Assembly: GCA_963731205.1 (NCBI GenBank)
Contig: CAVSUJ010000002.1
Span: 868,001 to 932,000, forward strand
Reading direction: 5' to 3'
Length of the DNA: 64,000 nt
Origin: DATAZK01 sp963731205
Lineage (GTDB): Bacteria > Actinomycetota > Actinomycetes > Frankiales > Frankiaceae
This document shows, one piece after another, positions 1-8,217 of this stretch. A program made the position numbers and the translations under genes. The notes below the pieces were generated by a model. That model made no database searches, was not told the origin of the DNA, and was given only the letters and a program-made list of their open reading frames with translations. Every line of letters starts with the position of its first letter. Positions within the stretch are counted from its first letter, which is position 1.

Positions 1-341
1 GCCGCGACGTAGATGGCCGTCGCGACCGCCAGCACTATCAGGTGCTGGACGATCACGAGCGTCCAGAACGGCGGGCCGATGTAGGAGAGCAATCGGATGA
101 ACGCGGGATAGCCGCTGGGCCGGGCGTAGGAGAAACCGACCGGGCTGGTGCGCAGGGCGGTGTAGATGTAGTCCCACGAGTCGTCGCTGGTAATGCCTCC
201 GGGATACGCGACGAGTTCGGCGATCCGCAGCACGGTGCCCAACGCCAGAACGACCAGCAGCGCAGGATGGCGGGCGACTCGCCTCAGAGCCGGCCCGACA
301 CGGGAGAACCCGTGCGGAATCGGCCATGCGATGCTCGTCAT
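1..341 (-). CDS. N-terminus of a GT-C-like membrane glycosyltransferase (truncated by window edge)
   Basis: Reading from an ATG at 341 leftward gives an open frame of 113 codons that runs off the window. It has an arginine-rich start, a hydrophobic segment (residues about 24-41), then a loop with Thr-Ser-Asp-Asp-Ser and a Tyr-Ala-Arg-Pro-Ser-Gly-Tyr-Pro motif, followed by a second hydrophobic stretch. An acidic pair in the first outside loop followed by an R-P-x-G-Y-P motif is typical of polytopic GT39/GT-C mannosyl- or arabinosyltransferase-like proteins that use lipid-linked sugars. It is divergent from the GT4 gene at 447, so both may serve cell-envelope glycan synthesis. Substrate is unknown, and the family call rests on about a fifth of a normal protein. 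Confidence 0.6.
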   Translation of the reverse strand, partial: MTSIAWPIPHGFSRVGPALRRVARHPALLVVLALGTVLRIAELVAYPGGITSDDSWDYIYTALRTSPVGFSYARPSGYPAFIRLLSYIGPPFWTLVIVQHLIVLAVATAIYVA

Positions 342-446
342 CGCGCCGACCTTCTCACGCGCCGACCGGCGAACCCGGAATGTCCGGGCGCGTCACGGTA
401 TTGCGTCCCCGGGCCGGGACATTTCGCCCGCTACATTCAGGGCGCC

Positions 447-2756
447 ATGACGGAACCCGCGCCGCTCACCGCCCTGCGCGACGTGTTGGACGCCGTCGAC
501 GCGTCAGTCCCCATTCCGTCCGCTGTTGTCGCCCGCACACGCGGTCACGTCGCATCCATGCAGCACCTGCTGGCGACCGCGCATGAGACGGCGGCCGCCG
601 CTACCGGCACTCGACGCAGCCTCGACGCGCTCGAAAGTGCGACCCGCGATGCGCATGAGCAGCTGCACGATCTCACCGGACGTCCCGGCTACCGGCTGCT
701 CGATGCCCTCGCCCAGCGCCTCCGCCGGGTTTCGGTCCCGCCGGCCGGGCCGCCGGGCGCCGCGGAGGCGACCCCGACTCCTGACCCTCCCGACCCGGCC
801 CCTCCGATGGCGGTCGCCATCGCCGAATCGCGCGAGCTCCTCGCCGCCGTCACGCGGCTGCAGCTCGACGACGCGAGGCTCATCGAGCAGCTCGATCGCG
901 CACGGGTCGACCTCACGCGGATCACCCCTGAACTGGCGGCAGCGGAAGCCGGCCAACAAAATCTGGACGCATCGGCCGCCCAACTGATGCTCGCAAAGGC
1001 GCGGTTGACCGAGGTCCAACGCGAGCTTGCGGCGGTCAGACGCCGCCTCGGCAGCCGGGTCCTGAACGCCCTGCACCTGCCGGCCCGCGCCCGCGGCGTG
1101 GCACCGGAACTGCCTGCATTACCAGGAGAATCGGCGCCTTCCGGCTGGCCCGCGACTCCTCCCGATTGGGACGACACCGACGGTCCCGTGCTGGCGCTGC
1201 TGGACCTGCCGGAGCCGGCATCAGTCGTCATCGAAGGCGAGCCCCTGCTGCTTGGCGGATGGGCGTTCAGCGCGCATGCGCCGGCAAGCAAGCTCGAGGT
1301 CTTCGTCAACGGCACGCGCGCCGGTGTGGCCCGGCTCGGCTACGTACGCGCCGACGTACGCCACCAGTATCAGCTACCGCACGCGCTGCTGAGCGGCTTC
1401 GACTTCCGTTGTGACCCCAAGGATTTCGCGGGAGCGGATCGGGTCACCATCGACCTGTTCGCCACGTCGATGCGGGGCCGGCGCAACCTCGTCGCATCGC
1501 GAGAGGTATGGGTCGCCCGCACCGTCACACTTCCTTACGCGGCACCGGTGACGATCGCGAAACCGCCTGCGGCGCAGGAGTTTCACCTGCTGGTCGTCAC
1601 TCACGATCTGGGTTACGGCGGTGGCCAGCTCTGGCTGTCGGAGCTGCTGGACCGGATGGGTGCAGGCCGGGACTTCCCCTGCACTCTCGTCACCCCGCAG
1701 TCCGGGCCCCTCGCGGCCATGCTGCGCCGGCTCGGCATCACCATCCACGTGAACGGCTGGACGCCCGCCGACAAGGCCGATGCCTACGAGGGTCGCGTCG
1801 CCGAACTGGCGAGTTGGGCGGCGCCGCAGGGGTTCAGCAGCGTCCTGGTCAACACGTTCCTCTCGTTTCCCGGTGCCGACGCCGCCACCCGGCTCGGGCT
1901 TCCTTGCGCCTGGGCGATTCACGAGAGCTGGACGCCGTCGATGTTCTGGTCGGCGGCCTACCCTCCCGGCGGCGTCGACCCCGGCGTGAAGCAGGCGGCG
2001 TTGCGTGCCCTCGGTGGCTGCGACGCCGTCGTTTTCGAGGCTGACGCGACCCGAGCGCTTTACGCGAGCCACACCCGTCCGGGTGCGGCGATGGTCGTGC
2101 GATACGGAATCAGCACCCAGGAGATCCGCGGCTACTGCGAGAGGATCGATCAGGGGACGGCCCGCAAGCGGCTCGGCCTCACCGACTTCCGGCGCGTGCT
2201 GCTCGTGATGGGCACGGTCGAACCACGCAAGTGGCAGACGATGATTGCCCTTGCGTTCCAGCAGATCGCGGCTGCGCACCCTGATACGGCGCTGGTTTTC
2301 GTCGGCGGCGGCGACACTCCGTACGCCCGCGGCCTGACCGAATATCTCGAGCAGGTCGGCTTGAATCAGCAGGTGCGCGTCGAGCCCGTGGTGGCTGACA
2401 CCTACCCCTGGTATCGCGCTGCTGACGCGCTCATCTGCGCCTCGGACATCGAGAGCCTTCCGCGATCGGTGCTGGAAGCCATGGCTTTCGGCGTACCGGT
2501 GGCCGCCGCCTCGGTCTTCGGACTGCCTGAGCTCATCACGGACGGCGAGACCGGTCTCCTCTTCGAAGGTGCCGACCTGCGGGCCGCTGTCGACGCGTTC
2601 GATCGGCTCCTGGCCTTGCCCGCCGATGAGCTCGACACCATCGCGCGCGCCGGGCAGCGGCACGTGCTCGAGGAGTACGACTCCGCCGGCTATGCGCAGC
2701 GCCTCACCGACGTGCTGCACGAGATCTCCGGACGCGCACGGGTGAGCACCCGTTGA
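447..2756 (+). CDS. GT4-type glycosyltransferase with N-terminal coiled coil and beta domain
   Basis: A 769-residue protein. Residues about 30-215 are Ala/Arg/Glu-rich and look coiled-coil. Residues about 255-350 form a beta-rich domain containing GGWAFSAHAPASKLEVFVNG, resembling extra domains found in large glycan-processing proteins. From about residue 379 there is a GT-B fold: a glycine-rich donor-site loop (YGGGQLWL), GTVEPRKW near 590, and the C-terminal E-S-L-P-R-S-V-L-E-A-M-A-F-G-V-P motif near 668 that defines retaining GT4 enzymes. The start at ATG 447 was chosen because the upstream in-frame stretch overlaps the divergent membrane gene and is of low quality. It overlaps the next gene by four bases, suggesting translational coupling with the epimerase. 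Donor and acceptor sugars cannot be told from sequence. Confidence 0.85.
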   Translation: MTEPAPLTALRDVLDAVDASVPIPSAVVARTRGHVASMQHLLATAHETAAAATGTRRSLDALESATRDAHEQLHDLTGRPGYRLLDALAQRLRRVSVPPAGPPGAAEATPTPDPPDPAPPMAVAIAESRELLAAVTRLQLDDARLIEQLDRARVDLTRITPELAAAEAGQQNLDASAAQLMLAKARLTEVQRELAAVRRRLGSRVLNALHLPARARGVAPELPALPGESAPSGWPATPPDWDDTDGPVLALLDLPEPASVVIEGEPLLLGGWAFSAHAPASKLEVFVNGTRAGVARLGYVRADVRHQYQLPHALLSGFDFRCDPKDFAGADRVTIDLFATSMRGRRNLVASREVWVARTVTLPYAAPVTIAKPPAAQEFHLLVVTHDLGYGGGQLWLSELLDRMGAGRDFPCTLVTPQSGPLAAMLRRLGITIHVNGWTPADKADAYEGRVAELASWAAPQGFSSVLVNTFLSFPGADAATRLGLPCAWAIHESWTPSMFWSAAYPPGGVDPGVKQAALRALGGCDAVVFEADATRALYASHTRPGAAMVVRYGISTQEIRGYCERIDQGTARKRLGLTDFRRVLLVMGTVEPRKWQTMIALAFQQIAAAHPDTALVFVGGGDTPYARGLTEYLEQVGLNQQVRVEPVVADTYPWYRAADALICASDIESLPRSVLEAMAFGVPVAAASVFGLPELITDGETGLLFEGADLRAAVDAFDRLLALPADELDTIARAGQRHVLEEYDSAGYAQRLTDVLHEISGRARVSTR

Positions 2757-3715
2757 TCGATCTGACAGCGCCGGCCCGGACCAAGGTTCTCGTGGTCGGC
2801 GCCGGTTTCATCGGCTCCCACATCTGCCGGACGTTGCTCGCCGAAGGCCATCAGGTACGCACGCTGACCCGCACCGCCCCCGAAGCCACCCACGGCCGGT
2901 TGCTCGACGGCACCGAGATCGTGCTCGGTGACGCGACCGACGCCGCCGCTGTGTCCGCCGCCATGAACGGGGTCGGCTGGGTCGTGTTCGGAGCCGGCGG
3001 ACTGGTCCCGGCCGCGTCCCAATCCGATCCCATCCCCGATGTGGTGCTCGCGTTACGCCCGCTGCTGACCGTGCTCGATGCGGTGGCCCGCTCACCCGGC
3101 ACCGGCTTCACGTACCTGTCGTCGGGCGGCACGGTCTATGGCCGCAGCAATTGCCGCCGCATCCGCGAGGACCACCCGACCGATCCGATCACCGCGTACG
3201 GGGTGCTGAAGCTCGCCGGTGAGAAGTTCATCGGCCTCTACTCGCGACAGAGCGGCATTGCGATCCGCATCCTTCGTTGCGCCAACGTCTACGGCGAAGG
3301 GCAGCGGACCGATCGCGGTCAAGGTGCCGTCGCCGCGTTCCTCAAGGCGTTGTCGAGCGGCGCGCCTATCACGCTGTACGGCAACGGCGAGGTGATACGC
3401 GATTTCGTCCATGTCAGCGATGTCGCCGCGGCCGTCGCCCGGCTGCGTCCTGTCCACCCGCTCACCAGTGGCGGCGCCGAGGTGGTCAACGTCGGATCGG
3501 GAGTGGGCATCAGCCTCGCAGAAGTGCTGGGCCGCCTGGAGAATCTGCTAGGCGCGCGGTCGCCGGTGGTCCGGCTGCCGGGCCGGCCCTTCGACGTGGA
3601 GCGCAACGTCCTCGACATCGACCGGTTGTGCGGACTCTCCGGCCTGGCGCCGATGCCCTTCGGCGACGGACTCGACCTGACCATGACCGCCGAACTCGGC
3701 AGTGCGCTCTACTGA
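2753..3715 (+). CDS. NAD-dependent epimerase/dehydratase (extended SDR)
   Basis: A 320-residue extended short-chain dehydrogenase that probably epimerises or dehydrates a nucleotide sugar. It has the Rossmann fingerprint GAGFIGSH at residues 16-23, a Ser/Thr-rich catalytic loop (LSSGGTVYG, about 122), and the Tyr-x-x-x-Lys pair in TAYGVLKLAGE near 149-153. DFVHVSDVA near residue 220 is the usual sugar-epimerase motif. Translation appears to start at TTG 2753, inside the stop of the glycosyltransferase, which argues for co-translation and a shared glycan pathway. The exact sugar substrate (UDP-Glc/Gal, dTDP- or GDP-sugar) is not resolved. Confidence 0.85.
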   Translation: MIDLTAPARTKVLVVGAGFIGSHICRTLLAEGHQVRTLTRTAPEATHGRLLDGTEIVLGDATDAAAVSAAMNGVGWVVFGAGGLVPAASQSDPIPDVVLALRPLLTVLDAVARSPGTGFTYLSSGGTVYGRSNCRRIREDHPTDPITAYGVLKLAGEKFIGLYSRQSGIAIRILRCANVYGEGQRTDRGQGAVAAFLKALSSGAPITLYGNGEVIRDFVHVSDVAAAVARLRPVHPLTSGGAEVVNVGSGVGISLAEVLGRLENLLGARSPVVRLPGRPFDVERNVLDIDRLCGLSGLAPMPFGDGLDLTMTAELGSALY

Positions 3716-3759
3716 GTCATTCACTAGCCCTTCACCGAGCCATTCACTGAGCCATTCAC
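3713..3759. repeat. Four-copy 12-bp tandem repeat between convergent genes
   Basis: Four imperfect head-to-tail copies of TGAGCCATTCAC (3713-3724, 3725-3735 with one base missing, 3736-3747, 3748-3759), followed by a partial fifth TGAGC. The first copy contains the stop codon of the epimerase gene and the last contains the stop of the opposing gene. It looks like a replication-slippage product. It is not an inverted repeat, so it is not an obvious terminator. Confidence 0.85.
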
Positions 3760-4556
3760 TGAGCACAGTGCAGGTCGAAGCCACTCGATGACGTGAGATC
3801 CATGCTGGGGCCGGTCGGGTCGTAGGTTCCGGTGAAGTCCCCGAGGTCGGCGCCGGTGAAGGAGATGTCGCCTGTCGTGGGGTCCAGCGCGTAGGTCCCG
3901 GTGCCGCCGTCGTTGGTGGTGTAGCGAGTGCCCTGGAAGTTGACGGTCGCTTCCTGGGTGCCGCCCGAAGTGCAGTCATAGATTCCCGGCACGACCGTGT
4001 TGTCCGGAGGGGCGACGCTCGTGGGCGGGGGGCTGGTCGGCGCCACCGTCGTGGGCGGCGGGGTGGTCGGCGCCTCGGTGGTCGGCGGCGGGGTCGTCGG
4101 TGCCTGCGTCGTGGGCGGGGCCGTGGTCGGCGTCGTCGAGGGCGGCGCAGCATTGTTCTTGTCGTCGCCGCGGGTCAGCAGCAGAACCGTCACCAGCACC
4201 GCCGACAGCACCAGCAGCACGGCGATGAGCGTGATCATCAAACCCTGACGCTTGTACCAGGGCACCGGCTCCTTGGGGCCGCCCGGTCCACCCGGCCCGG
4301 TCGGACCACCCGGGCCATAACCCCCTTGCGCTCCGTACTGCGAGGAGTAGGGCGTGCCGTACTGCGATGGGTAGTAGTCGCCCTGCGCGGGCTGACCGCC
4401 GGTGGCTTGGTAGTCGCGCGGCGCCAGCATCGTCGGGTCCATGGCACCGCCGGCGGCGCCCCCCGGGCCGGCCTGCGCCGCCGTCGGTCGCCAGGCCGAT
4501 CCGTCCCACACCCACTGCCCGTCGTCGGACAGCGGGCGCCCGAACTCGTCCTGCAT
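3756..4556 (-). CDS. Proline-rich membrane-anchored protein with DUF2510-like N-terminus
   Basis: A 266-residue protein of unknown function. The first 25 residues carry a Trp-rich motif (DDGQWVWDGSAWRP) like DUF2510, found at the cytoplasmic end of many actinobacterial membrane proteins. A Gly/Pro/Tyr-rich linker follows, then one transmembrane helix at about 104-127, a Thr-Pro-rich stalk (repeated TTPPPTT units), and an outside beta-rich domain with Asp/Gly-Thr repeats and two cysteines near its ends, which may form a disulfide. ATG 4556 was chosen because it begins the W-rich motif; upstream in-frame sequence overlaps the divergent hydrolase. The Pro/Thr stalk suggests reaching through the cell wall. 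Confidence 0.75.
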   Translation of the reverse strand: MQDEFGRPLSDDGQWVWDGSAWRPTAAQAGPGGAAGGAMDPTMLAPRDYQATGGQPAQGDYYPSQYGTPYSSQYGAQGGYGPGGPTGPGGPGGPKEPVPWYKRQGLMITLIAVLLVLSAVLVTVLLLTRGDDKNNAAPPSTTPTTAPPTTQAPTTPPPTTEAPTTPPPTTVAPTSPPPTSVAPPDNTVVPGIYDCTSGGTQEATVNFQGTRYTTNDGGTGTYALDPTTGDISFTGADLGDFTGTYDPTGPSMDLTSSSGFDLHCAQ

Positions 4557-4616
4557 GCCGCCATCCTCACCTGAAACGGTTCGCGAGGCCGGGATTGGAG
4601 CCCGTACGGTCGGTTG

Positions 4617-5441
4617 GTGCACCCCAGCGTCGACGAGGGCCCGCGGGCGGTCAGCCGGGTCAGCAGCTCTCGCGCGCCCGTGGTGGTGCTGCTCCACGGC
4701 CAGCCCGGCACGGCCGGCGATTGGTATCGGGTCGTCCCGCTGCTGTCGACCGATCATCGGGTGATCGCCGTCGACCGGCCCGGCTATGCAGGTGATCCGC
4801 GGCTGGCCCGCGATTGGGCGGGCAACGCCGATGCCCTGCTCGCCATGCTCGACCAGCTCGGCATCGAAAGCTGCGCCCTGGTGGCGGCCTCATGGGCGGG
4901 CGGGATCGCCATCGACCTGGCCGCCCGCATTCCCGAGCGGCTGCACGGCATCGTGTACGCCGCCTCCGTCGGAGGAGGCGGCGCCATCACCCTGTTCGAC
5001 CGCCTGGCGGCGCTACGCCCGCTGCTGGCAGTAGGCGCCCGCCTCGCCCAGCACGCCGCCGTGGGGCTGGCCGCCCCGCTGTCCCGAGCGGCCGGCAGCC
5101 GGCTCGACGAGGAGGCCATCCGGGAGGCCAGGCTCGCCATCGCGGTGTGGCGCGAGCGCAAGGTCTGGACGGCGGCGGCGATCGAGCAGCGCTACCTGAT
5201 ACGCGACGACGAGCTGCTCCGGGCGACGGTGCCCTACGCCAACGTGCCCTCCGTGGTGGTGCAGGGAACGCGCGACATCACGCTGCCCCCGCGCGCTGGG
5301 GTCGACCTCGCCGAGGCACTCCCCGATGCCCGGCTCGTCGAGGTGCCGGCCGGCCACATGCTGTCTCTGGAAGAGCCGAGCACCCTGGCGGCCGCCGTCC
5401 GCAGCCTGACCACGGCGGCGAAAAAGCAGCCCACGCCGTAG
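4617..5441 (+). CDS. Alpha/beta hydrolase
   Basis: A 274-residue alpha/beta-hydrolase-fold protein. The oxyanion motif is LLHGQPG near residue 27. The nucleophile elbow is AASWAGG with Ser92, an Ala replacing the usual first Gly. A GTRDITLP segment supplies the likely acid and GHMLSLEEP the catalytic His (about 247). The fold covers esterases, epoxide or haloalkane hydrolases and C-C hydrolases; the substrate is not predictable. GTG 4617 is preferred, with TTG 4614 one codon upstream equally possible. It is followed nine bases later by the quinone oxidoreductase, so the two are probably one transcript. Confidence 0.85.
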   Translation: MHPSVDEGPRAVSRVSSSRAPVVVLLHGQPGTAGDWYRVVPLLSTDHRVIAVDRPGYAGDPRLARDWAGNADALLAMLDQLGIESCALVAASWAGGIAIDLAARIPERLHGIVYAASVGGGGAITLFDRLAALRPLLAVGARLAQHAAVGLAAPLSRAAGSRLDEEAIREARLAIAVWRERKVWTAAAIEQRYLIRDDELLRATVPYANVPSVVVQGTRDITLPPRAGVDLAEALPDARLVEVPAGHMLSLEEPSTLAAAVRSLTTAAKKQPTP

Positions 5442-5450
5442 CGTCGCGGC

Positions 5451-6458
5451 ATGCGCGCCGTCACCTTCGACAGTCCTGGCGATCCCAGCGTCCTGCACGT
5501 CGCCGAGCTTCCTGACCCGCCTGCGCCGGGGCCGGGTGAGGTCGTCATCGACGTGGTCGCCACCGCTGTCAACCGCGCAGATCTCCTGCAACGTATGGGG
5601 TTTTACCGGCCTCCGCCCGGTGCGTCCGACATCATCGGCCTGGAATGCAGCGGACGCGTGGCCGCCGTGGGCGGTGGTGTCGAGCTCTCCCCCGGCCAGG
5701 AGGTGTGCGCCCTGCTCGCGGGCGGCGGCTACGCGGAGCAAGTGCTCGTCCCGGCGGGCCAGGTCATGCCGCTGCCCGACGGCATCGGGCTCATCGACGC
5801 AGCCGCCCTCCCCGAGGTCGCGAGCACCGTGTGGTCCAACCTGCTGAGCACCGCGACCGATGACGCCGGGACCTCGGCGCGTCTGGCCGGCGGCGAGACC
5901 TTCCTGGTTCACGGCGGCTCCTCGGGCATCGGCACGATGGCCATCCAGCTCGTCCGCGCGCTGCGGCCCACCTGCCGGATCGCCGTCACCGCAGGCACTG
6001 CGGCGAAGCTGGACCGCTGCCGAGAACTCGGGGCCGACATCACCATCAACTACCGCGAGCAGGACTTCGTCGCGGAGCTGCGCGAGCAGACGGACGGTCA
6101 CGGCGCCGACGTCATCCTCGACAACATCGGGGCGAAATACCTGTCCCGCAACATCGAGGTCCTGGCCGACGACGGCCGGATCGTCGTCATCGGCATGCAG
6201 GGCGGCACGAAGGCCGAGATCGATCTCGGCTCGTTGCTCTACAAGCGCGCCGCCCTCATCGCGACGAGCCTGCGCGGGCGGCCGCCGGAGCAGAAGGCGC
6301 GCATCTGCGCGGGCCTGCTACGCGAGGTCTGGCCCGCCATCGCTGCCGGCAAGATCCGGCCGATCATCGACCGGGTGCTGCCGCTGGAACAGGCCGGCGA
6401 GGCCCACCAGGCGCTCGACGACTCCCACCACATCGGCAAGATCGTGCTGACGACCTGA
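5451..6458 (+). CDS. NAD(P)H-dependent quinone oxidoreductase (zinc-free MDR, PIG3-like)
   Basis: A 335-residue medium-chain dehydrogenase/reductase. It starts MRAVTFDSPGDPSVL as quinone oxidoreductases do, lacks the catalytic zinc ligands of alcohol dehydrogenases, and has the cofactor loop VHGGSSGIGTMAIQL near residues 150-165. The segment NRADLLQRMGFY and the C-terminal half (GRIVVIGMQGG) match the PIG3/zeta-crystallin branch, which reduces quinones and reactive enals with NADPH. The length is standard. It ends three bases before the stop of a convergent gene. Confidence 0.9.
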   Translation: MRAVTFDSPGDPSVLHVAELPDPPAPGPGEVVIDVVATAVNRADLLQRMGFYRPPPGASDIIGLECSGRVAAVGGGVELSPGQEVCALLAGGGYAEQVLVPAGQVMPLPDGIGLIDAAALPEVASTVWSNLLSTATDDAGTSARLAGGETFLVHGGSSGIGTMAIQLVRALRPTCRIAVTAGTAAKLDRCRELGADITINYREQDFVAELREQTDGHGADVILDNIGAKYLSRNIEVLADDGRIVVIGMQGGTKAEIDLGSLLYKRAALIATSLRGRPPEQKARICAGLLREVWPAIAAGKIRPIIDRVLPLEQAGEAHQALDDSHHIGKIVLTT

Positions 6459-6461
6459 CCG

Positions 6462-6974
6462 TTACGTGAACAGGTCCCGCTCCCCGCTCGCGACGCACTG
6501 CTGCCCACCCGAGCTGCCCAGGACGAGGGTGAGCACGATGTTCTGGCCGTTCGTGAGCCGCGCGTCCGCCTGAGCGACGGGCGCCGACGCCGGTCCGCCA
6601 TTGATGAGCTGCGCGCTGCGGCCCGACACGAACGTGAACGAGCTCAGCCCATGTCCTCGGCGAACGGCACCCTGCAGCGAGGTGGTGAACGTCGTCGCGG
6701 AGATCTTGGCCTGCTCGCCGGGGCACAGCCGGGCATAGGCGGCAGTGAAGTTCCGGTCGCGAACGGCTCCCAGAAACGCTTTGGTGGTGCTTTTCTGCGT
6801 GCTCGACGCCTGCGACCTGACGTAGAACGCGAGCCCCACACCGGCGACCAGCAGCACGGTCAGCACCGCGAGGATCCACATCACCCTGCGGTCGCCCTGC
6901 GGATCCGGCGGTGGGGCGAGTTCAGGGTCATATGCCATCGGGCTCCGCGGCCTCGTGGCGGCCTTGTCCTGCAC
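6462..6974 (-). CDS. Membrane-anchored DUF4878-like protein (paralogue of next gene)
   Basis: A 170-residue protein of unknown function. After a short cytoplasmic Pro-rich piece there is one transmembrane helix (RRVMWILAVLTVLLVAGVGL), then an outside alpha+beta domain with FLGAVRDRNFTAAYARLCPG, typical of DUF4878/NTF2-like secreted domains, and a second Cys near the C-terminus (GGQQCVASG). The two Cys are conserved in the neighbouring paralogue and probably form a disulfide. GTG 6974 is chosen because AAGGAG lies five bases upstream, the same AGGAGAACA context seen before the paralogue; ATG 6938 is the alternative. The two genes lie in tandem, 53 bases apart. Confidence 0.75.
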   Translation of the reverse strand: MQDKAATRPRSPMAYDPELAPPPDPQGDRRVMWILAVLTVLLVAGVGLAFYVRSQASSTQKSTTKAFLGAVRDRNFTAAYARLCPGEQAKISATTFTTSLQGAVRRGHGLSSFTFVSGRSAQLINGGPASAPVAQADARLTNGQNIVLTLVLGSSGGQQCVASGERDLFT

Positions 6975-7027
6975 GTGTTCTCCTTCGCCCTGAGACGCGC
7001 ACGCCGGGTACTCCCGCCAGCAGGATC

Positions 7028-7651
7028 CTAGAAGAGCGACGCGTATCCGGACTCGACGCACAGGTGGCCGTCGTTCTTTCGGAGCGAGAACGCGATCGGC
7101 CCGGTCTCCCCGCCGGTGAACGTCACGTTGCCGCTCGCCGTGCGCGTGGTGCCGCTCCCGCTGACGACGGACGTGTTCGAGTTGGTGATGTCGAAGGACG
7201 TCACCGCGTGCCCTCGCGACGACGCTGTCTGCAGGTCGCCGATGAACTCTGCTTCCGTGATCATCTGCCCCGGGCACAGCTGCTGATAGGCCGCGCTGAA
7301 TTGCTGGTCACGCACGTTGCGCAGGAAGGAATTGGCCTCATCAGCGTTCTTGGTGACGGACTTGGCCAGGAAGTAGATCCCGGTGCCGCACCCTCCGAGC
7401 ACCAGCAGACCGAACGTGCAGAGAATCCACACGAGCCGCTTGACGCCGCCTCGCTTGGGGAGCGGCGCCTGATACGGGTTGTAGGCGCCGTATCCGGGCG
7501 CGCCGGGCGGCCCGTACGGCATCTGCCCGTAACCCGGCGCGTACCCCGGAGGCGAAGCCTGCCCGGCCGGCGGGTACCCAGGTGGCGGGCCCCACGCCGG
7601 CGGCGGAACCGGGGCATTCGCATCGGGTTTGCGCCACGGATCGTCGGTCAC
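7028..7651 (-). CDS. Pro/Gly/Tyr-rich membrane-anchored DUF4878-like protein
   Basis: A 207-residue protein. Residues 1-65 are Pro-Gly-Tyr repeats of the PPGYAPGYG type, common before actinobacterial single-pass membrane segments. A transmembrane helix follows (about 73-94, RLVWILCTFGLLVLGG), then an outside domain with SFLRNVRDQQFSAAYQQLCPG and a C-terminal Cys (GHLCVESG). It has the same plan and cysteines as the gene downstream, so the pair arose by duplication. The GTG start at 7651 has a strong GGAAGGAGAACAG ribosome-binding site. Function is unknown; envelope location is inferred. Confidence 0.78.
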   Translation of the reverse strand: MTDDPWRKPDANAPVPPPAWGPPPGYPPAGQASPPGYAPGYGQMPYGPPGAPGYGAYNPYQAPLPKRGGVKRLVWILCTFGLLVLGGCGTGIYFLAKSVTKNADEANSFLRNVRDQQFSAAYQQLCPGQMITEAEFIGDLQTASSRGHAVTSFDITNSNTSVVSGSGTTRTASGNVTFTGGETGPIAFSLRKNDGHLCVESGYASLF

Positions 7652-7689
7652 CTGTTCTCCTTCCGGGCGCGGCGGGCACGATGGGGTAC

Positions 7690-8217
7690 ATGAGCGAGCA
7701 GGATCCCCGCGTTGTCGTTATCGGACCCGACGGCCAGCCCATGACCGGCCAGGACACGCCTGGCGCCGCGCAGGACGGTGAGGGCGAGCGCAATCCGATC
7801 ACCGAGATGGTGTCCCAGCCCGACAAGGTCATGCGTATCGGCACGATGATCAAGCAGCTGCTGGAGGAGGTTCGCGCGGCTCCGCTGGATGACCGCAGCC
7901 GCAGCCGGCTGCGTGACATCCACGCCAGTTCGATACGCGAGCTGGCCGACGGCCTGGCGCCGGAACTGCGCGACGAGCTGACCCGCATCTCGCTTCCGCT
8001 GTCGGAGACGGAGATCCCGAGCGACGCCGAACTGCGGATCGCCCAGGCCCAGCTCGTCGGCTGGTTGGAAGGGCTCTTCCATGGTCTGCAGGCCGCGCTC
8101 GTGGCCCAGCAGATGGCGGCCCGCAATCAGCTAGAGCAGATGCGCGGACGCGCCCTGCCGGGGCCGATGATGCCGCAGGACCCGCGGGCGCAGAACTCCG
8201 GCGGGCCCTACTTGTAG
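7690..8217 (+). CDS. bpa: Bacterial proteasome activator Bpa/PafE
   Basis: A 175-residue DUF2587 protein. Known members form a dodecameric ring that opens the 20S proteasome gate without ATP and feeds it unfolded proteins such as the HspR repressor. The signature core is present: QPDKVMRIGTMIKQLLEEV, then RLRDIHASSIRELADGLAPE, then SDAELRIAQAQLVGWLEGLF. The protein ends in Gly-Gly-Pro-Tyr-Leu; the terminal Tyr-Leu is the known proteasome-docking tail (GQYL in mycobacteria), so the interaction should be retained. ATG 7690 gives the expected length; ATG 7681 is three codons upstream. Its end overlaps the convergent HAD gene by ten bases. The organism should therefore have a 20S proteasome, which is not in this window. 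Confidence 0.95.
   Translation: MSEQDPRVVVIGPDGQPMTGQDTPGAAQDGEGERNPITEMVSQPDKVMRIGTMIKQLLEEVRAAPLDDRSRSRLRDIHASSIRELADGLAPELRDELTRISLPLSETEIPSDAELRIAQAQLVGWLEGLFHGLQAALVAQQMAARNQLEQMRGRALPGPMMPQDPRAQNSGGPYL

Noticed and set aside
42..446. N-terminal extension of the GT4 glycosyltransferase
   Set aside because: It overlaps the divergent membrane-protein gene, whose translation has membrane segments and a GT-C loop; ATG 447 gives a sensible start.
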